A stretch of 64,000 nucleotides of DNA. Origin: [Scytonema hofmanni] UTEX 2349 (GTDB lineage Bacteria; Cyanobacteriota; Cyanobacteriia; Cyanobacteriales; Nostocaceae). Below the pieces are notes generated by a model. It was not told the origin of the DNA, did no database searches, and saw nothing but the letters and a program-made list of their open reading frames with translations. Position 1 is the first letter of the stretch, and each line of letters begins with the position of its first letter. Shown in pieces: positions 1 to 8,220 of the stretch. The stretch is from positions 4,435,612 through 4,499,611 of the forward strand of contig NZ_KK073768.1 in NCBI RefSeq assembly GCF_000582685.1, read 5' to 3'. Position numbers and translations under genes: made by a program.

Positions 1-70
1 CCGCAAGCGGGGAGGGTGCCACAGGCGGGTGGGGTTCTTTTATTATGATTATTTATTAGGACATCATATA
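1..70. repeat. Partial copy of ATATCATGTCC-type inverted-repeat element
   Basis: The first 40 bases match 4569-4607, the inner part of the element at 4517-4640 (a GC-rich hairpin around CCGCAAGCGG followed by a GGCGGGTGGGG stretch). The stretch ends at 58-70 in GGACATCATATA, the right terminal motif of that family. The left half lies outside the window. It is non-coding and lies just downstream of the hydrolase gene. Confidence 0.6.
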
Positions 71-78
71 ATTCCCCA

Positions 79-1827
79 CTATTTCTTTGCACCATTTACA
101 AAAGGAGTTAATTGCTCTGCCGTTAAAGACTGTAAAAAACTAAGATTGAGGGGAGCTTTACTGATATATTTGGCGTAAGCTGGCTGCAAATAAACTTGAT
201 ATTCACGACGATTTAAAAGATAAGTTTCAAAAAAAGCGACACTCAAAGCATTAAGATAAGAATGAGCATCTTTAGTAGGTGGACCGAGGAAAACTGGCGG
301 TACAGGTAATACATTATTTTCCGGTGGTGTTTCGGCTAAAGCAGTAAAGTGTGTAGCATTTTCAATCACTGCTAAATATTTATTTTTGCTCCCAAGCCAA
401 GTAAAAGGGCGAATTTGCTCTGGTACAGTAGGAGTGACAATATCTTGACTACCTGACACAACCATAAAGGGAAGTTTAATTTGACGTACTTCGCTTTCAC
501 CAAAGATACTACTGACGAAAGGATTAACCGTAAAAGCAGCTTTAATGCGATCGTCTTTTAAAGAATAATTTGCTGATGTTAACTCATTTGCTCGACACTG
601 CAAAAATATCGACAAATTCAAAGATTTATTTGGATTGCAATCTTTGCGAATTTGCTGAAAGTTAATTTTTGCACCAGCTAGGGTGAAAACAGTATAACCG
701 CCATAAGAATGACCAAATGCCCCGACTTGCTGAAAATTCAGTTTACCCTGCATTCGCGGATCGGACTTTTCTAAGCGTTGAAGTTCATTCAGCACAAACT
801 TGACATCTAAAGGTCGATTAATCAATTCCGCCGGTTCTGGTGGACCTGCCAAACCCGCAAAGTATTGCTGAAAGCGTTGTGCATTACTACCAGGGTGTTC
901 CAAAGCGGCAACAGCAAAACCGTAGGATGCTAAATGTTGTGCCAGGTAGACGAAAGCAAAGCGATCTGAAGCGACACCGTGAGAAATGACAATTAGAGGA
1001 GAGGAGGAGGGGGGGAGTGGGGGAGTGGGGGAAGATAAGGGAGATGAGGGAGATGAGGGAGATGAGGGAGATGAGGGAGATGAGGGAGATAAATTTCCCC
1101 CTTGTCTCCTTGTCTCCTTGTCTCCTTGTCGTCCCCTTTGTGGTAAATAGAGATCCACAGGTAAACGCCGATCGCGTGTTTGGTCTTTCAATTCTAGAGT
1201 TATCTTTGAAAAGCGAAAATTTCCAGGCGATCGCAAATCTGGCTGTTTGGAAAAGTCAATGTTTGCAGTTTCCGCTTCTGCGTTTGCTTCTTTTTGAATA
1301 AAAGCAACGATCGCATCTTTTCTTTTCAGCAAGTCTGTCAAGTTTGATACTACCTGCAACCCTTCTGTAAAGTTTATCCGCACACTATTACTGGGAAATC
1401 GTCGCAGCACATTGACAACAGTTAAGCCTTGGGGGTCAGCAGCAGCTAAAATCAAAGCACCCCGTATTGCATAAAACCCATTCATTTGTTTATCAGTTTG
1501 GATTAATTCTCCCAAACGTTGCACTACCTTTTCCCCTAAAGGTGAGTAGCTAAACTGAGATACTAAAGTAGGAGTAACTTTAAACTTTTGCTGGAGTAAT
1601 TCTCGTAGTTGAGCAAGTTGTTGAGGAGTAGCGCGTTGAGCATAAAAGGCAAAGTCTTTAGTAATTTTACCTTCTTTAGCAAAAGTTTCTAGAGATTGGG
1701 TGGATAAAGTAAATTCCCCAAAGGGAGGATAATAAAAAGCAATTTGGTCAGCCGCTATTGAAGGAGTTGCAGTTAAAACTGTGGATATAAACGCGAAACT
1801 CAGGTATCTCAGAATTTTTTTCATCAA
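79..1827 (-). CDS. Secreted alpha/beta hydrolase (DUF1400/dienelactone-hydrolase-like)
   Basis: The product has 582 residues with an N-terminal signal peptide (MKK, hydrophobic run, cleavage near Ala-Ala at about 25), so it is exported. Residues 25-200 look like the DUF1400 region found in front of cyanobacterial hydrolases. Residues 280-560 form the alpha/beta hydrolase domain, with the nucleophile elbow GHSYGG near residue 370 and a plausible catalytic His in NATHF near 504. The substrate is unknown; lipid or ester hydrolysis is inferred from the fold. Residues 231-277 are a Ser-Pro-rich low-complexity segment encoded by a tandem DNA repeat that looks like intergenic repeat sequence, yet the frame stays open. 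The start is the ATG that gives the signal peptide. Confidence 0.85.
   Translation of the reverse strand: MMKKILRYLSFAFISTVLTATPSIAADQIAFYYPPFGEFTLSTQSLETFAKEGKITKDFAFYAQRATPQQLAQLRELLQQKFKVTPTLVSQFSYSPLGEKVVQRLGELIQTDKQMNGFYAIRGALILAAADPQGLTVVNVLRRFPSNSVRINFTEGLQVVSNLTDLLKRKDAIVAFIQKEANAEAETANIDFSKQPDLRSPGNFRFSKITLELKDQTRDRRLPVDLYLPQRGRQGDKETRRQGGNLSPSSPSSPSSPSSPSSPLSSPTPPLPPSSSPLIVISHGVASDRFAFVYLAQHLASYGFAVAALEHPGSNAQRFQQYFAGLAGPPEPAELINRPLDVKFVLNELQRLEKSDPRMQGKLNFQQVGAFGHSYGGYTVFTLAGAKINFQQIRKDCNPNKSLNLSIFLQCRANELTSANYSLKDDRIKAAFTVNPFVSSIFGESEVRQIKLPFMVVSGSQDIVTPTVPEQIRPFTWLGSKNKYLAVIENATHFTALAETPPENNVLPVPPVFLGPPTKDAHSYLNALSVAFFETYLLNRREYQVYLQPAYAKYISKAPLNLSFLQSLTAEQLTPFVNGAKK
996..1134. 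repeat. Low-complexity tandem repeat inside a coding region
   Basis: A G-rich tract is followed by a 9-nt unit, GGGAGATGA, present five times perfectly and once as a variant (1039-1092), then by CTTGTCTC repeats (1100-1130). On the minus strand the unit encodes Ser-Pro-Ser, so any change in copy number keeps the hydrolase frame. Similar CTTGTC and GGGGAG tracts are intergenic elsewhere in the window (40809-40857, 46886-46970). Confidence 0.85.
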
Positions 1828-1937
1828 GTTTGCCCTAAAGTAATTTCAAAGTATAAGTTACTTAAACATTAAGTAAATTTTTTGGAAAAATGATCTCAGC
1901 AGAGGGATAATTAATATAGAAGCTCAAAATACCTCAT

Positions 1938-2120
1938 ATGTCATCCGCCTCATGCGCTCCTTGTGTGGTTGTCCTTAAGCAACAACAAGAGCAAAATATC
2001 CAACATCAAAAAGAATGCCCAGGTGTTGCAGCCAACCAATGCCAAAAGCCAAAAAATTGTACTGTGGTTGAAAATGGTCGGGTTGTTGTCAAACCATTAC
2101 AACCACCGCTCAACGAGTAA
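1938..2120 (+). CDS. Small Cys-containing hypothetical protein
   Basis: This is a 60-residue open frame beginning at ATG in the spacer between the hydrolase and the channel gene. It has four cysteines (SCAPC near the start, and two more in the ECPG and KNCT contexts), a Gln-rich helix-like centre and no membrane segment. The CxxC-type spacing could bind metal, but no family is recognised. No convincing ribosome-binding site precedes it. The overlapping frame at 1963-2205 has poorer composition and was not chosen. It may be a real small cyanobacterial gene or a chance frame. Confidence 0.35.
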   Translation: MSSASCAPCVVVLKQQQEQNIQHQKECPGVAANQCQKPKNCTVVENGRVVVKPLQPPLNE

Positions 2121-2131
2121 ACTGGAGGCAT

Positions 2132-3046
2132 TCACTCTAAAGGCAATACATCGTGGAAGAAATTGTAATCGATGTAGCGATGTCCTTCTGCTGTGCGGTA
2201 AATAACATCTACAAACCGATAATTCCAGAGAATTTCCCGCGCAGTATAATCATGACGGGCATGGACTGACTGGGCAATAGTTTCATCAATGCCAGTTAAT
2301 AAGACTGTAATCGTGGTATTTGTCTCAATTAAAGACTCGGCTGATATCCCATAAAGTGGACTCGATTCATCAATCGCGTGCATTCCCAGCCAAGTTAAAG
2401 TAAAGCTCGGAGAGTGATTCCTAATCAGTTGCAAATCGTAGATTCTGCGGATAAACTCTTGTTCTTTGGTAACTTCGTCACGGATTAAGTATGCCTGCAT
2501 TTGCGCTTCTAAAATTTGGTTGCCGCGCTGGTTTGCCGTGCGAAATACTAACGTTGGCATTCCCTCGTGAGGTGTAATTACAGCGACACGGCTAAACATC
2601 ACACGGGCAGTCGGTCGGGAAAAACGAGCAAAGGCTAATCCTGTCATCACAGCAATTCCCATCAGACCTCCCATTGCTTCAATTGTGACAATAATATTGC
2701 AGTAGGTTGTTTTCGGATACATCGCACCGTAGCCAATAGATGCTAAAGTTTGAACACTGAAGAAAAACATATCCAAAAAAGAACCCGGTCGGGCATTCTC
2801 GACGCAATCTCCTCCTAGTAAGTAAGCCAGAGCAAATATACCATTGGTTGCCACATACGTGACAGCAATTAGCAGCAAAAAGCCAGACCAAGGAAGAGTT
2901 AGTAATAGATGATACGGGTCGCGCCAGTATGAATACCAGCTATTCATGCCCATAATCTGGAACCTTCCATCTCGGATCTTAATGTTAACTCGTGGAAGCC
3001 GATGCTGCCGTTGATTGCTTGAGGGTTTCTGCGGTCGAAATTTCAT
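2132..3046 (-). CDS. KirBac-type inward-rectifier K+ channel
   Basis: The product has 304 residues from the ATG chosen here; an upstream TTG at 3079 would add 11 residues but has no usable ribosome-binding site. The layout is that of a two-TM channel: an amphipathic slide-helix region before TM1 (about 50-75), a pore helix, the selectivity filter SIGYG at 103-107, TM2 (about 117-140), then a C-terminal immunoglobulin-like cytoplasmic domain (148-304). Known KirBac proteins are inner-membrane tetramers that conduct K+ and are gated by the cytoplasmic domain. Nothing in the neighbourhood suggests an operon partner; the gene ends 12 bp from the small frame at 1938-2120, with which it converges. 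Confidence 0.93.
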   Translation of the reverse strand: MKFRPQKPSSNQRQHRLPRVNIKIRDGRFQIMGMNSWYSYWRDPYHLLLTLPWSGFLLLIAVTYVATNGIFALAYLLGGDCVENARPGSFLDMFFFSVQTLASIGYGAMYPKTTYCNIIVTIEAMGGLMGIAVMTGLAFARFSRPTARVMFSRVAVITPHEGMPTLVFRTANQRGNQILEAQMQAYLIRDEVTKEQEFIRRIYDLQLIRNHSPSFTLTWLGMHAIDESSPLYGISAESLIETNTTITVLLTGIDETIAQSVHARHDYTAREILWNYRFVDVIYRTAEGHRYIDYNFFHDVLPLE

Positions 3047-3194
3047 TTTTTTGTAAGCAAAAAAACTGTTTGGACGCAAGCCTTTACCGATTATTACTTT
3101 AATCGGAACAGTTATTGCTAATTTTATCGCCAGAACCGCTACAACTGCATTAGCATGGACTTTATATTATCCGTCGCGAGGGGAACATCTAGAT

Positions 3195-3272
3195 AATATA
3201 CGTATATTTGACAATATATTTTAGGTTATTAAAGTATAAAATAGTCTATAATTTTTCACAATTATAGACTAT
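3195..3272. promoter_or_regulatory. Palindrome and long hairpin in front of a small gene
   Basis: In the divergent spacer, 3195-3208 is the perfect palindrome AATATACGTATATT. At 3241-3252 and 3261-3272 lie the arms of a perfect 12-bp inverted repeat (ATAGTCTATAAT and its complement) with an 8-nt loop. The hairpin ends two bases before the ATG at 3275, in the position where a ribosome-binding site would be. It could be an operator or a structured leader; the role is inferred. Confidence 0.5.
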
Positions 3273-3274
3273 TT

Positions 3275-3523
3275 ATGCAATCAAGTTTAAAAAAATCTGA
3301 ATTCTGGTTTAAAGCGATGGGTATAGCAAGCTTTGTGAATATGACTTGTTCGGCGATAGCACTCGCAGACATGCTTCAACCCAATCAACAAAAACCGTTG
3401 ATTTTCCCAGAGAACCTCAAATCCCTAGCACCTCTGAAGAAAATGCAGATATTCAAAGTTGAAAGAAACGATTTTGCTAAAAATACCTGTTCTATTGAGG
3501 GAGACTCGGTTTGTGAGTTTTAA
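3275..3523 (+). CDS. Small putative exported hypothetical protein
   Basis: This is an 82-residue frame with a basic start (KK, K) followed by a hydrophobic stretch at about 15-31 ending in Ala-Leu-Ala-Asp, which reads as a signal peptide or single membrane anchor. The mature part is Lys-rich with two Cys near the C-terminus that could form a disulphide. No family is recognised. The ATG is preceded by a 12-bp inverted repeat instead of a Shine-Dalgarno sequence. The signal-peptide-like N-terminus favours a real gene; the absence of any recognised domain leaves it uncertain. Confidence 0.45.
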   Translation: MQSSLKKSEFWFKAMGIASFVNMTCSAIALADMLQPNQQKPLIFPENLKSLAPLKKMQIFKVERNDFAKNTCSIEGDSVCEF

Positions 3524-3546
3524 TTAGCGCTTTCCCCAGCAAAAAA

Positions 3547-3575
3547 GTAGAGACGTTTCGCCGGAACGTCTCTAC
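3547..3575. repeat. GTAGAGACG palindromic module (GTTTCGCCGGAAC core)
   Basis: A 29-bp imperfect palindrome has arms GTAGAGACG and CGTCTCTAC around a TTTCGCCGGAA core. It lies between the stop codons of two convergent genes, where its hairpin could act as a terminator. Confidence 0.85.
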
Positions 3576-3586
3576 AACGATGTATA

Positions 3587-4414
3587 CTATTTTTCTGGGT
3601 TTGGTTCTTGATTTTGGGAACAGCGATCAAACCATTCTTGATATTTATTTTGAGTTGACTCATCTTCAACAACGATTGTCACTCGTACCTGCTTACATTT
3701 ATGATTGCGCTCAAGAGCGATCGCATTTAAAAGTAAACTAGCTATTTTTGGCGAACTAAAATCGCCGCTCACTGTTAAACTACCTTCAAGACTAGCAAAT
3801 TCAGGTCTTTGGTTTTCAGCCAAATCAATACCAGAGATTTCTGTGAACCCTAAATCAATTTCTGCAAGTTGTTTGTGTTCTGGGTTGATTTGTTCAACAA
3901 TAAGTTTCTCTCTGCGGACTGGTACTTGTACCATCCTAGTTTCAATTTCTTTGCGAACAATGACCTCACCAATTTTTCGCTTGGTGCTGTCAACAATTAA
4001 TCTTTCACCTAGCAAACGAATAATATCTTCTTCTACCACATTTTCTAAATTATATTTCGCCTCTACTTTAACAGTATTGGGATTATCTAATCTTTTTTCG
4101 TTTTCTGGTATTTCTTTTCCTAAATATTCCTGATTAGATATTGCTAATTTATCTATTTCCATATATACAGACCTGGTTGATGTATCAATTTTTTTGATCA
4201 GCTTACTTGGTAGTAATAAAATAGGGTCTTCCGATACAACTAAGTTTAGCTGACGATTGGCATCTAAAATTAGATTCTTGACCTCACCTACTCGCAGACC
4301 TTGCATATCTAGGACAGCGAAGTTTTGTACTTTTTGCCGTAAGGTTTCTAACAAGGACATAATACGAGTTGCGTTGTTATTTTCTGCGTTTTTTACCACA
4401 GTTTGGCTATTCAT
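3587..4414 (-). CDS. PRC-barrel/DUF2382-type protein (paralogue 1)
   Basis: The product has 275 residues and no signal peptide. Residues 25-95 look like a PRC-barrel (LDMQGLRVGEVKNL, with strand-rich spacing). Residues 110-195 carry the DUF2382 hallmarks also seen in the two following genes: a LLGERLIVD strand, then KRKIGEVIVRKEIET and a VPVRREKLIVEQ strand. The C-terminal 70 residues are acidic and not obviously related. Proteins of this kind are linked to stress tolerance and metal or desiccation responses in bacteria, but no biochemical role is established. It is the most divergent of three same-strand paralogues. The start ATG is preceded by an AT-rich leader without a clear ribosome-binding site. 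Confidence 0.8.
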   Translation of the reverse strand: MNSQTVVKNAENNNATRIMSLLETLRQKVQNFAVLDMQGLRVGEVKNLILDANRQLNLVVSEDPILLLPSKLIKKIDTSTRSVYMEIDKLAISNQEYLGKEIPENEKRLDNPNTVKVEAKYNLENVVEEDIIRLLGERLIVDSTKRKIGEVIVRKEIETRMVQVPVRREKLIVEQINPEHKQLAEIDLGFTEISGIDLAENQRPEFASLEGSLTVSGDFSSPKIASLLLNAIALERNHKCKQVRVTIVVEDESTQNKYQEWFDRCSQNQEPNPEK

Positions 4415-4516
4415 ATGTAAAAAATTGTTAATTATTTTTTGTAAAAATCTAAATTAAATTTATTAAGAAAAGTTTTAACACTTTATAAACAGAATACAGC
4501 TATTGATTCTAATGTC

Positions 4517-4640
4517 ATATCATGTCCGGTCAAACAGCCATAATAAAAGAACCCCTCCCCAACCCTCCCCGCAAGCGGGGAGGGTGCCACAGGCGGGTGG
4601 GGTTCTTCATGAATTATGGGTGATTGCGCGGACATGATAT
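4517..4640. mobile_element. MITE-like element with ATATCATGTCCGG termini
   Basis: The element begins ATATCATGTCCGG and ends with CGGACATGATAT, 12-13 bp terminal inverted repeats. Inside is a GC-rich palindrome centred on CCGCAAGCGG with flanking C-rich and G-rich runs. It has no coding capacity. Related copies with the same ends lie at 26637-26738, 30587-30907 and 30977-31080, with a partial copy at 1-70. Confidence 0.75.
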
Positions 4641-4650
4641 CAGATATATC

Positions 4651-4679
4651 GTAAAGACGTTCCGGCGGAACGTCTCTAC
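4651..4679. repeat. GTAGAGACG palindromic module (TTCCGGCGGAA core)
   Basis: Arms GTAAAGACG and CGTCTCTAC flank the TTCCGGCGGAA core. It lies 10 bp outside the preceding inverted-repeat element and 22 bp downstream of the stop codon of the next gene, in a position to act as a transcription terminator. Confidence 0.8.
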
Positions 4680-4701
4680 AACTTCACCAGCATTGCAGAT
4701 A

Positions 4702-5661
4702 TTAGCGTTCTTCGATGGGAAGATTAGGAGCATTTACATCCAATTCTTCACGACGAATAGTTTCTTTCGCTTCTACTGTCTCCTGGTCAACAACTTTCTT
4801 GACTCTGACTTCTTCACGGACAAATGCTTCTTTGTTAATGTCAGCAGTTTCTTCGTAGATTTCCATGCGTGCTACTTCACCTTCACGGAAAGCAGTTGCA
4901 TCAGGAGAAACAGTTCTACCAGCATCAGCGGGTGTTACTCGCTCGACTATTACCCGTTCTTTATCTACTGGAACTGAAACTCTTGCTGTGTCGGTTTCAA
5001 CACGCTTACCGATTGCTACTTCGCCGGTTTTACGACGTTGTTTGTTAGCTACTAAGCGTTCTTCGTACAATCTCAGGGTTTGGTGATCCTGCTCGTTCAT
5101 GTCGTACAAAGAAGAATCTAGCTGGTAATTGTAGGTGTCGCGATCGTAAGTAGGACGCTCGACAATTCTATCTACATCAGGTGTTGGTTGATAGGCTGCT
5201 GCACCTAAACCTGCTGCTGTACCTAAACCGGTTCCAACACCTAAACCTGTTGTTGTATCTAATGGTGCAGGTGCATCTAGGGAGCGTTCACCTGTAATTC
5301 CAGTAGTGGGACGATATACCCCGCGTACTTTTTCTTCGTAGTCGTAATCAACTGCAAGGCGATCGCTAAATTCGGGTAAATCTTCCGCTTGCTGTCTGGT
5401 CATTCCTAAAGCATACACGCGATCGGTACCATGATTGAAGCGAGTACGACCAACTGGTAACAATACTTTCTTACCAAAAATCCAAAAACCTAAGTCAACA
5501 ACAAAATAGCGGAAGTGTCCATCTTCATCCACTAAAATGTCGCTGACAGTACCAATTTTTTCCTCATTTCCTTCGGTATATACACTCTTACCTTTGATGT
5601 CATCATCGTCAAAAACGTTCTGATACTCTGAATCAAAATCTTCTAGTTTGTGAAGGGGCAT
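4702..5661 (-). CDS. PRC-barrel and DUF2382 protein (paralogue 2)
   Basis: The product has 319 residues, is highly charged and soluble. It opens MPLHKLEDFD, then an N-terminal PRC-barrel (about 10-85), a Gly/Ala-rich linker (about 135-165) and a C-terminal DUF2382 domain (about 190-310) with repeated pattern RLVANKQRRKTGEV, RVSVPVDKERVIVER and FVREEVRVKK. It shares near-identical blocks with the gene at 6074-6913, so the two arose by tandem duplication. DUF2382 proteins are associated with stress responses; the exact function is unknown. The ATG start is supported by the identical MPL start of the paralogue. Confidence 0.88.
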   Translation of the reverse strand: MPLHKLEDFDSEYQNVFDDDDIKGKSVYTEGNEEKIGTVSDILVDEDGHFRYFVVDLGFWIFGKKVLLPVGRTRFNHGTDRVYALGMTRQQAEDLPEFSDRLAVDYDYEEKVRGVYRPTTGITGERSLDAPAPLDTTTGLGVGTGLGTAAGLGAAAYQPTPDVDRIVERPTYDRDTYNYQLDSSLYDMNEQDHQTLRLYEERLVANKQRRKTGEVAIGKRVETDTARVSVPVDKERVIVERVTPADAGRTVSPDATAFREGEVARMEIYEETADINKEAFVREEVRVKKVVDQETVEAKETIRREELDVNAPNLPIEER

Positions 5662-6073
5662 ATTATTTTAACTCCAACTTTATTTATCCTACATTCATAT
5701 GGTAATTTTTTATTCGTTTATCTTTCTCTTTCTAACGACTGAATTCAATTAGTTATCTCTCTATTCAAATGGTAGATATTTAAATCAAAACCTCTAATTA
5801 TTAGGGAGAGGAAAGATAAAGTATAGTTTTATCGGGGTGAGGTTAAACTGTACCTTACTCTTATTAGGAAACGCTATAGCGATTCCCACATTCATGAGGT
5901 ACAGAATATTGAATTAACCGCAGATGTAGATAGATAAACGCCGATGGACGCAGATAAATTTGTACCTCAGCAGACTAGGAAACGCTGATTCAGTTTTTGC
6001 TGATAAAAAATAACAGGTAGAAATCTAAATTTTCTACCTGTTTAGATCACTCAACAAATTTGTTAATCAGTTA
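5662..6073. other. Non-coding spacer between PRC paralogues with scattered repeats
   Basis: No gene is seen. At 5871-5914 there is AGGAAACGCTATAGCG followed by TGAGGTACAG, and at 5969-5987 GTACCTCA followed by AGGAAACGC. The TGAGGTAC/GTACCTCA pair forms an inverted repeat about 70 bp apart. Related wording (GCGTTTCT, then GAGTGAGGTACAG) recurs at 24947-24963. A short inverted repeat, AGGTAGAAA and TTTCTACCT, lies at 6015-6041 just past the stop of the next gene and may terminate it. Confidence 0.5.
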
Positions 6074-6913
6074 TTAAACACTCTTGTTAAGATTAGAACC
6101 GCTTTCATTTACACGTAAATCGCCTTGGGTATCAATATCTAACTCTTCGCGACGAATTGTTTCTTGTGCTTCAACCGTCTCTTTATCTACAACCTTACGG
6201 ACTCTAACTTCTTCACGGACAAACGTTTCTTTCTGGATATTCGGAGTTTCTTCGTACAGTTCTATGCGTGCAACTTCACCCTCTTCAAACTTAAGTTCAG
6301 AATCTACTACAGCTTCGCTTGTTGTGGGAGTAACTCGCTCAATTACAACTCGTTCTTTTTCAATTGGTACTGAAACTCGTGCGGTTTCGGTTTCAATATA
6401 CTTGCCTACTGCGACTTCTCCAGTTTTGACACGAGTTTTATTAGCAACTAATCGTTCTTCATACAGCTTCAAAGTTTGATGAGATTGCTCGTTCAAATTA
6501 TAAAAAGAAGGTTCTTGTTCATAATTGTAAGTGTCGCGATTGTAATTAACGTCTCTACCTTGTGGACGATAAACATTGCGTACCTGTTCTTCGTAATCGT
6601 AATCAACGGTTATGCTGTCTTTGTATTCAGGTAAATGTTCCACTTGTGATTTGCTGAGTCCGTCAACGTAGACGCGCTTTTCAGTATAGTCAATGTGGGA
6701 AAGACCAATAGGAAGCAATATTTGTTTACCTAAAGAAGCAATACCTGTATTAATGACTAAATAACGAAAACGTCCTTCTGGATCGACTAATGCATCAGCT
6801 ACTGAGCCAATTTTTTCTCCACCTTCAGTATAGAGATCCAAAGCTTTAACGTCATCACCATCAAAAGTCTCTCTATAGTTTGGGTCAAAATCTTCGAGTT
6901 TGTAAAGTGGCAT
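6074..6913 (-). CDS. PRC-barrel and DUF2382 protein (paralogue 3)
   Basis: The product has 279 residues from the ATG at 6913. The frame is open to 6964, but the 17 extra residues are unlike the paralogue, and AGGA lies just upstream of 6913. The domain order is as in the 4702-5661 product: a PRC-barrel at about 10-85 after MPLYKLEDFD, a short linker without the Gly/Ala tract, then DUF2382 at about 145-265. The paired motifs RLVANKTRVKTGEV, VSVPIEKERVVIER and FVREEVRVRK match the neighbour closely. It is probably cytoplasmic. Each of the three genes is separated by a repeat-rich spacer, so they look like independent units and not one operon. Confidence 0.88.
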   Translation of the reverse strand: MPLYKLEDFDPNYRETFDGDDVKALDLYTEGGEKIGSVADALVDPEGRFRYLVINTGIASLGKQILLPIGLSHIDYTEKRVYVDGLSKSQVEHLPEYKDSITVDYDYEEQVRNVYRPQGRDVNYNRDTYNYEQEPSFYNLNEQSHQTLKLYEERLVANKTRVKTGEVAVGKYIETETARVSVPIEKERVVIERVTPTTSEAVVDSELKFEEGEVARIELYEETPNIQKETFVREEVRVRKVVDKETVEAQETIRREELDIDTQGDLRVNESGSNLNKSV

Positions 6914-7255
6914 ACTGCTGTTCCTAAGATGTTTAAAATATCTATCTAGGAATACTGTAAACAAACAATGTAATGTTTACCTCCTGCTGGCGATAGAATT
7001 TAATTGATATTGATTAAAACTAATGGCTGAGTATTTGTTCTAATATATCAAAAGCTATGATTAGCCTGGGTTTAAAGATTTGAATACCACTTTAGGTAGA
7101 AAATAAATAGTTATAGATGAGAAAAAAGTATTACTTAAGTTAGGCGATCGCTTGCAATTTTCTCCCACCATAGATGTATGCCCAGTATTAGAAAGATATG
7201 CACAAAATGTCAATAGACATCGACCGAATTTAAATATGCGCTATCCAAAACCCTT

Positions 7256-7305
7256 GTAGAGACGTAGCACTGCTACGTCTCTACATTGCACTGCTACGTC
7301 TCTAC
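7256..7305. repeat. GTAGAGACG palindromic module with duplicated right arm
   Basis: The palindrome at 7256-7284 has core TAGCACTGCTA. Its core half plus right arm (CACTGCTACGTCTCTAC) is repeated directly at 7289-7305. The left flank (ATGCGCTATCCAAAACCC) and right flank (CTATGTCTAATTG) resemble those of the copies at 37596 and 42900, so the unit is longer than the palindrome. Confidence 0.8.
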
Positions 7306-7408
7306 ATTGTTTCTATGTCTAATTGTATCTCCCTACATATCTAGAAGGAAAAAAATATGATAGTCTGTAACATTTGCGAAAAGAACTATTAGCGCTGTTA
7401 AATTTTAG

Positions 7409-8056
7409 ATGTTTAATCACATTTGGTTATCACAACTGCAAAAACATCGAGCGATCGCTGTGATTCGCGCTCCCGAATTTGAATTGGGACGCAAAATGGC
7501 TTCTTCGATCGCTTCCGGAGGAATGCGGTTAATCGAAATTACCTGGAATAGCGATCGCGCTGGGGAATTAATTGCTCAACTACGCTTAGAATTACCGGAG
7601 TGCATCATTGGTAGTGGTACGTTGTTAAATCTGAATGATATGGAAATGGCGATCGCATCTGGAGCGCAATTTCTCTTTACACCTCATGTTGACTCAATTC
7701 TGATTCAAGCCGCAATTGCAAAACATGTACCGATTATACCAGGTGCGCTGACTCCCACAGAAATTGTTAGCGCTTACAATCAAGGTGCAAGTTGTGTCAA
7801 AGTGTTTCCCGTGCAAGCATTGGGAGGAGTTAACTATATTAAAAGTTTACAAGCACCTCTAGGTAAAATACCGTTGATTCCTACAGGTGGTGTATTGATA
7901 GAAAATGCTCAGGAATTTTTAACAGCTGGAGCGGTAGGAGTTGGTTTGAGTAGTGAATTATTCCCTAAAAAGCTGGTAAATAGTGGAGATTGGCAAGCGA
8001 TCGGTCAACTTGCAAAAACTTTAATGCAAAAATTAGTTACAGCATCCGATCACTAA
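7409..8056 (+). CDS. eda: KDPG/KHG aldolase
   Basis: The 215-residue product is the usual length for the class I bifunctional 4-hydroxy-2-oxoglutarate / 2-dehydro-3-deoxyphosphogluconate aldolase. It cleaves KDPG to pyruvate and glyceraldehyde-3-phosphate in the cytosolic Entner-Doudoroff route. The family residues are visible: Arg20 (AVIRAP), Glu43 in LIEITWNS and the Schiff-base Lys131 in the VKVFPV motif, with the phosphate-binding PTGGV near 171. No edd (phosphogluconate dehydratase) gene is adjacent, so here it stands alone. Palindromic modules lie on both sides, the downstream one in terminator position. The ATG start has no strong ribosome-binding site. Confidence 0.93.
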   Translation: MFNHIWLSQLQKHRAIAVIRAPEFELGRKMASSIASGGMRLIEITWNSDRAGELIAQLRLELPECIIGSGTLLNLNDMEMAIASGAQFLFTPHVDSILIQAAIAKHVPIIPGALTPTEIVSAYNQGASCVKVFPVQALGGVNYIKSLQAPLGKIPLIPTGGVLIENAQEFLTAGAVGVGLSSELFPKKLVNSGDWQAIGQLAKTLMQKLVTASDH

Positions 8057-8069
8057 ACATCGAATACAG

Positions 8070-8098
8070 GTAGAGACGTAGCAGTGCTACGTCTCTAC
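8070..8098. repeat. GTAGAGACG palindromic module (TAGCAGTGCTA core)
   Basis: A 29-bp palindrome with constant arms and core TAGCAGTGCTA starts 14 bp after the eda stop codon. It could form a transcription-terminating hairpin, but there is no T-run. Confidence 0.85.
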
Positions 8099-8188
8099 AA
8101 GATTTTGGATTTTATATATGTACTTCCTAAGGAGTGAAATCTGCTGTATTGCTCAATAGACTTCTTGTAGAAGTTAGGGAAAAAAGTA

Positions 8189-8220
8189 AAGGGGAAAGAT
8201 TTTTTTATCCCTTTCCCCTT
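8189..8220. terminator. Hairpin between eda and the exopolysaccharide cluster
   Basis: Arms AAGGGGAAAG (8189-8198) and CTTTCCCCTT (8211-8220) form a 10-bp perfect stem with a T-rich loop, lying between two convergent transcription units. It is plausible as a bidirectional terminator. Confidence 0.5.

Noticed and set aside
1963..2205. Alternative 80-codon plus-strand frame overlapping the small Cys-containing frame
   Set aside because: It overlaps the 3' end of the channel gene and has a less protein-like composition.
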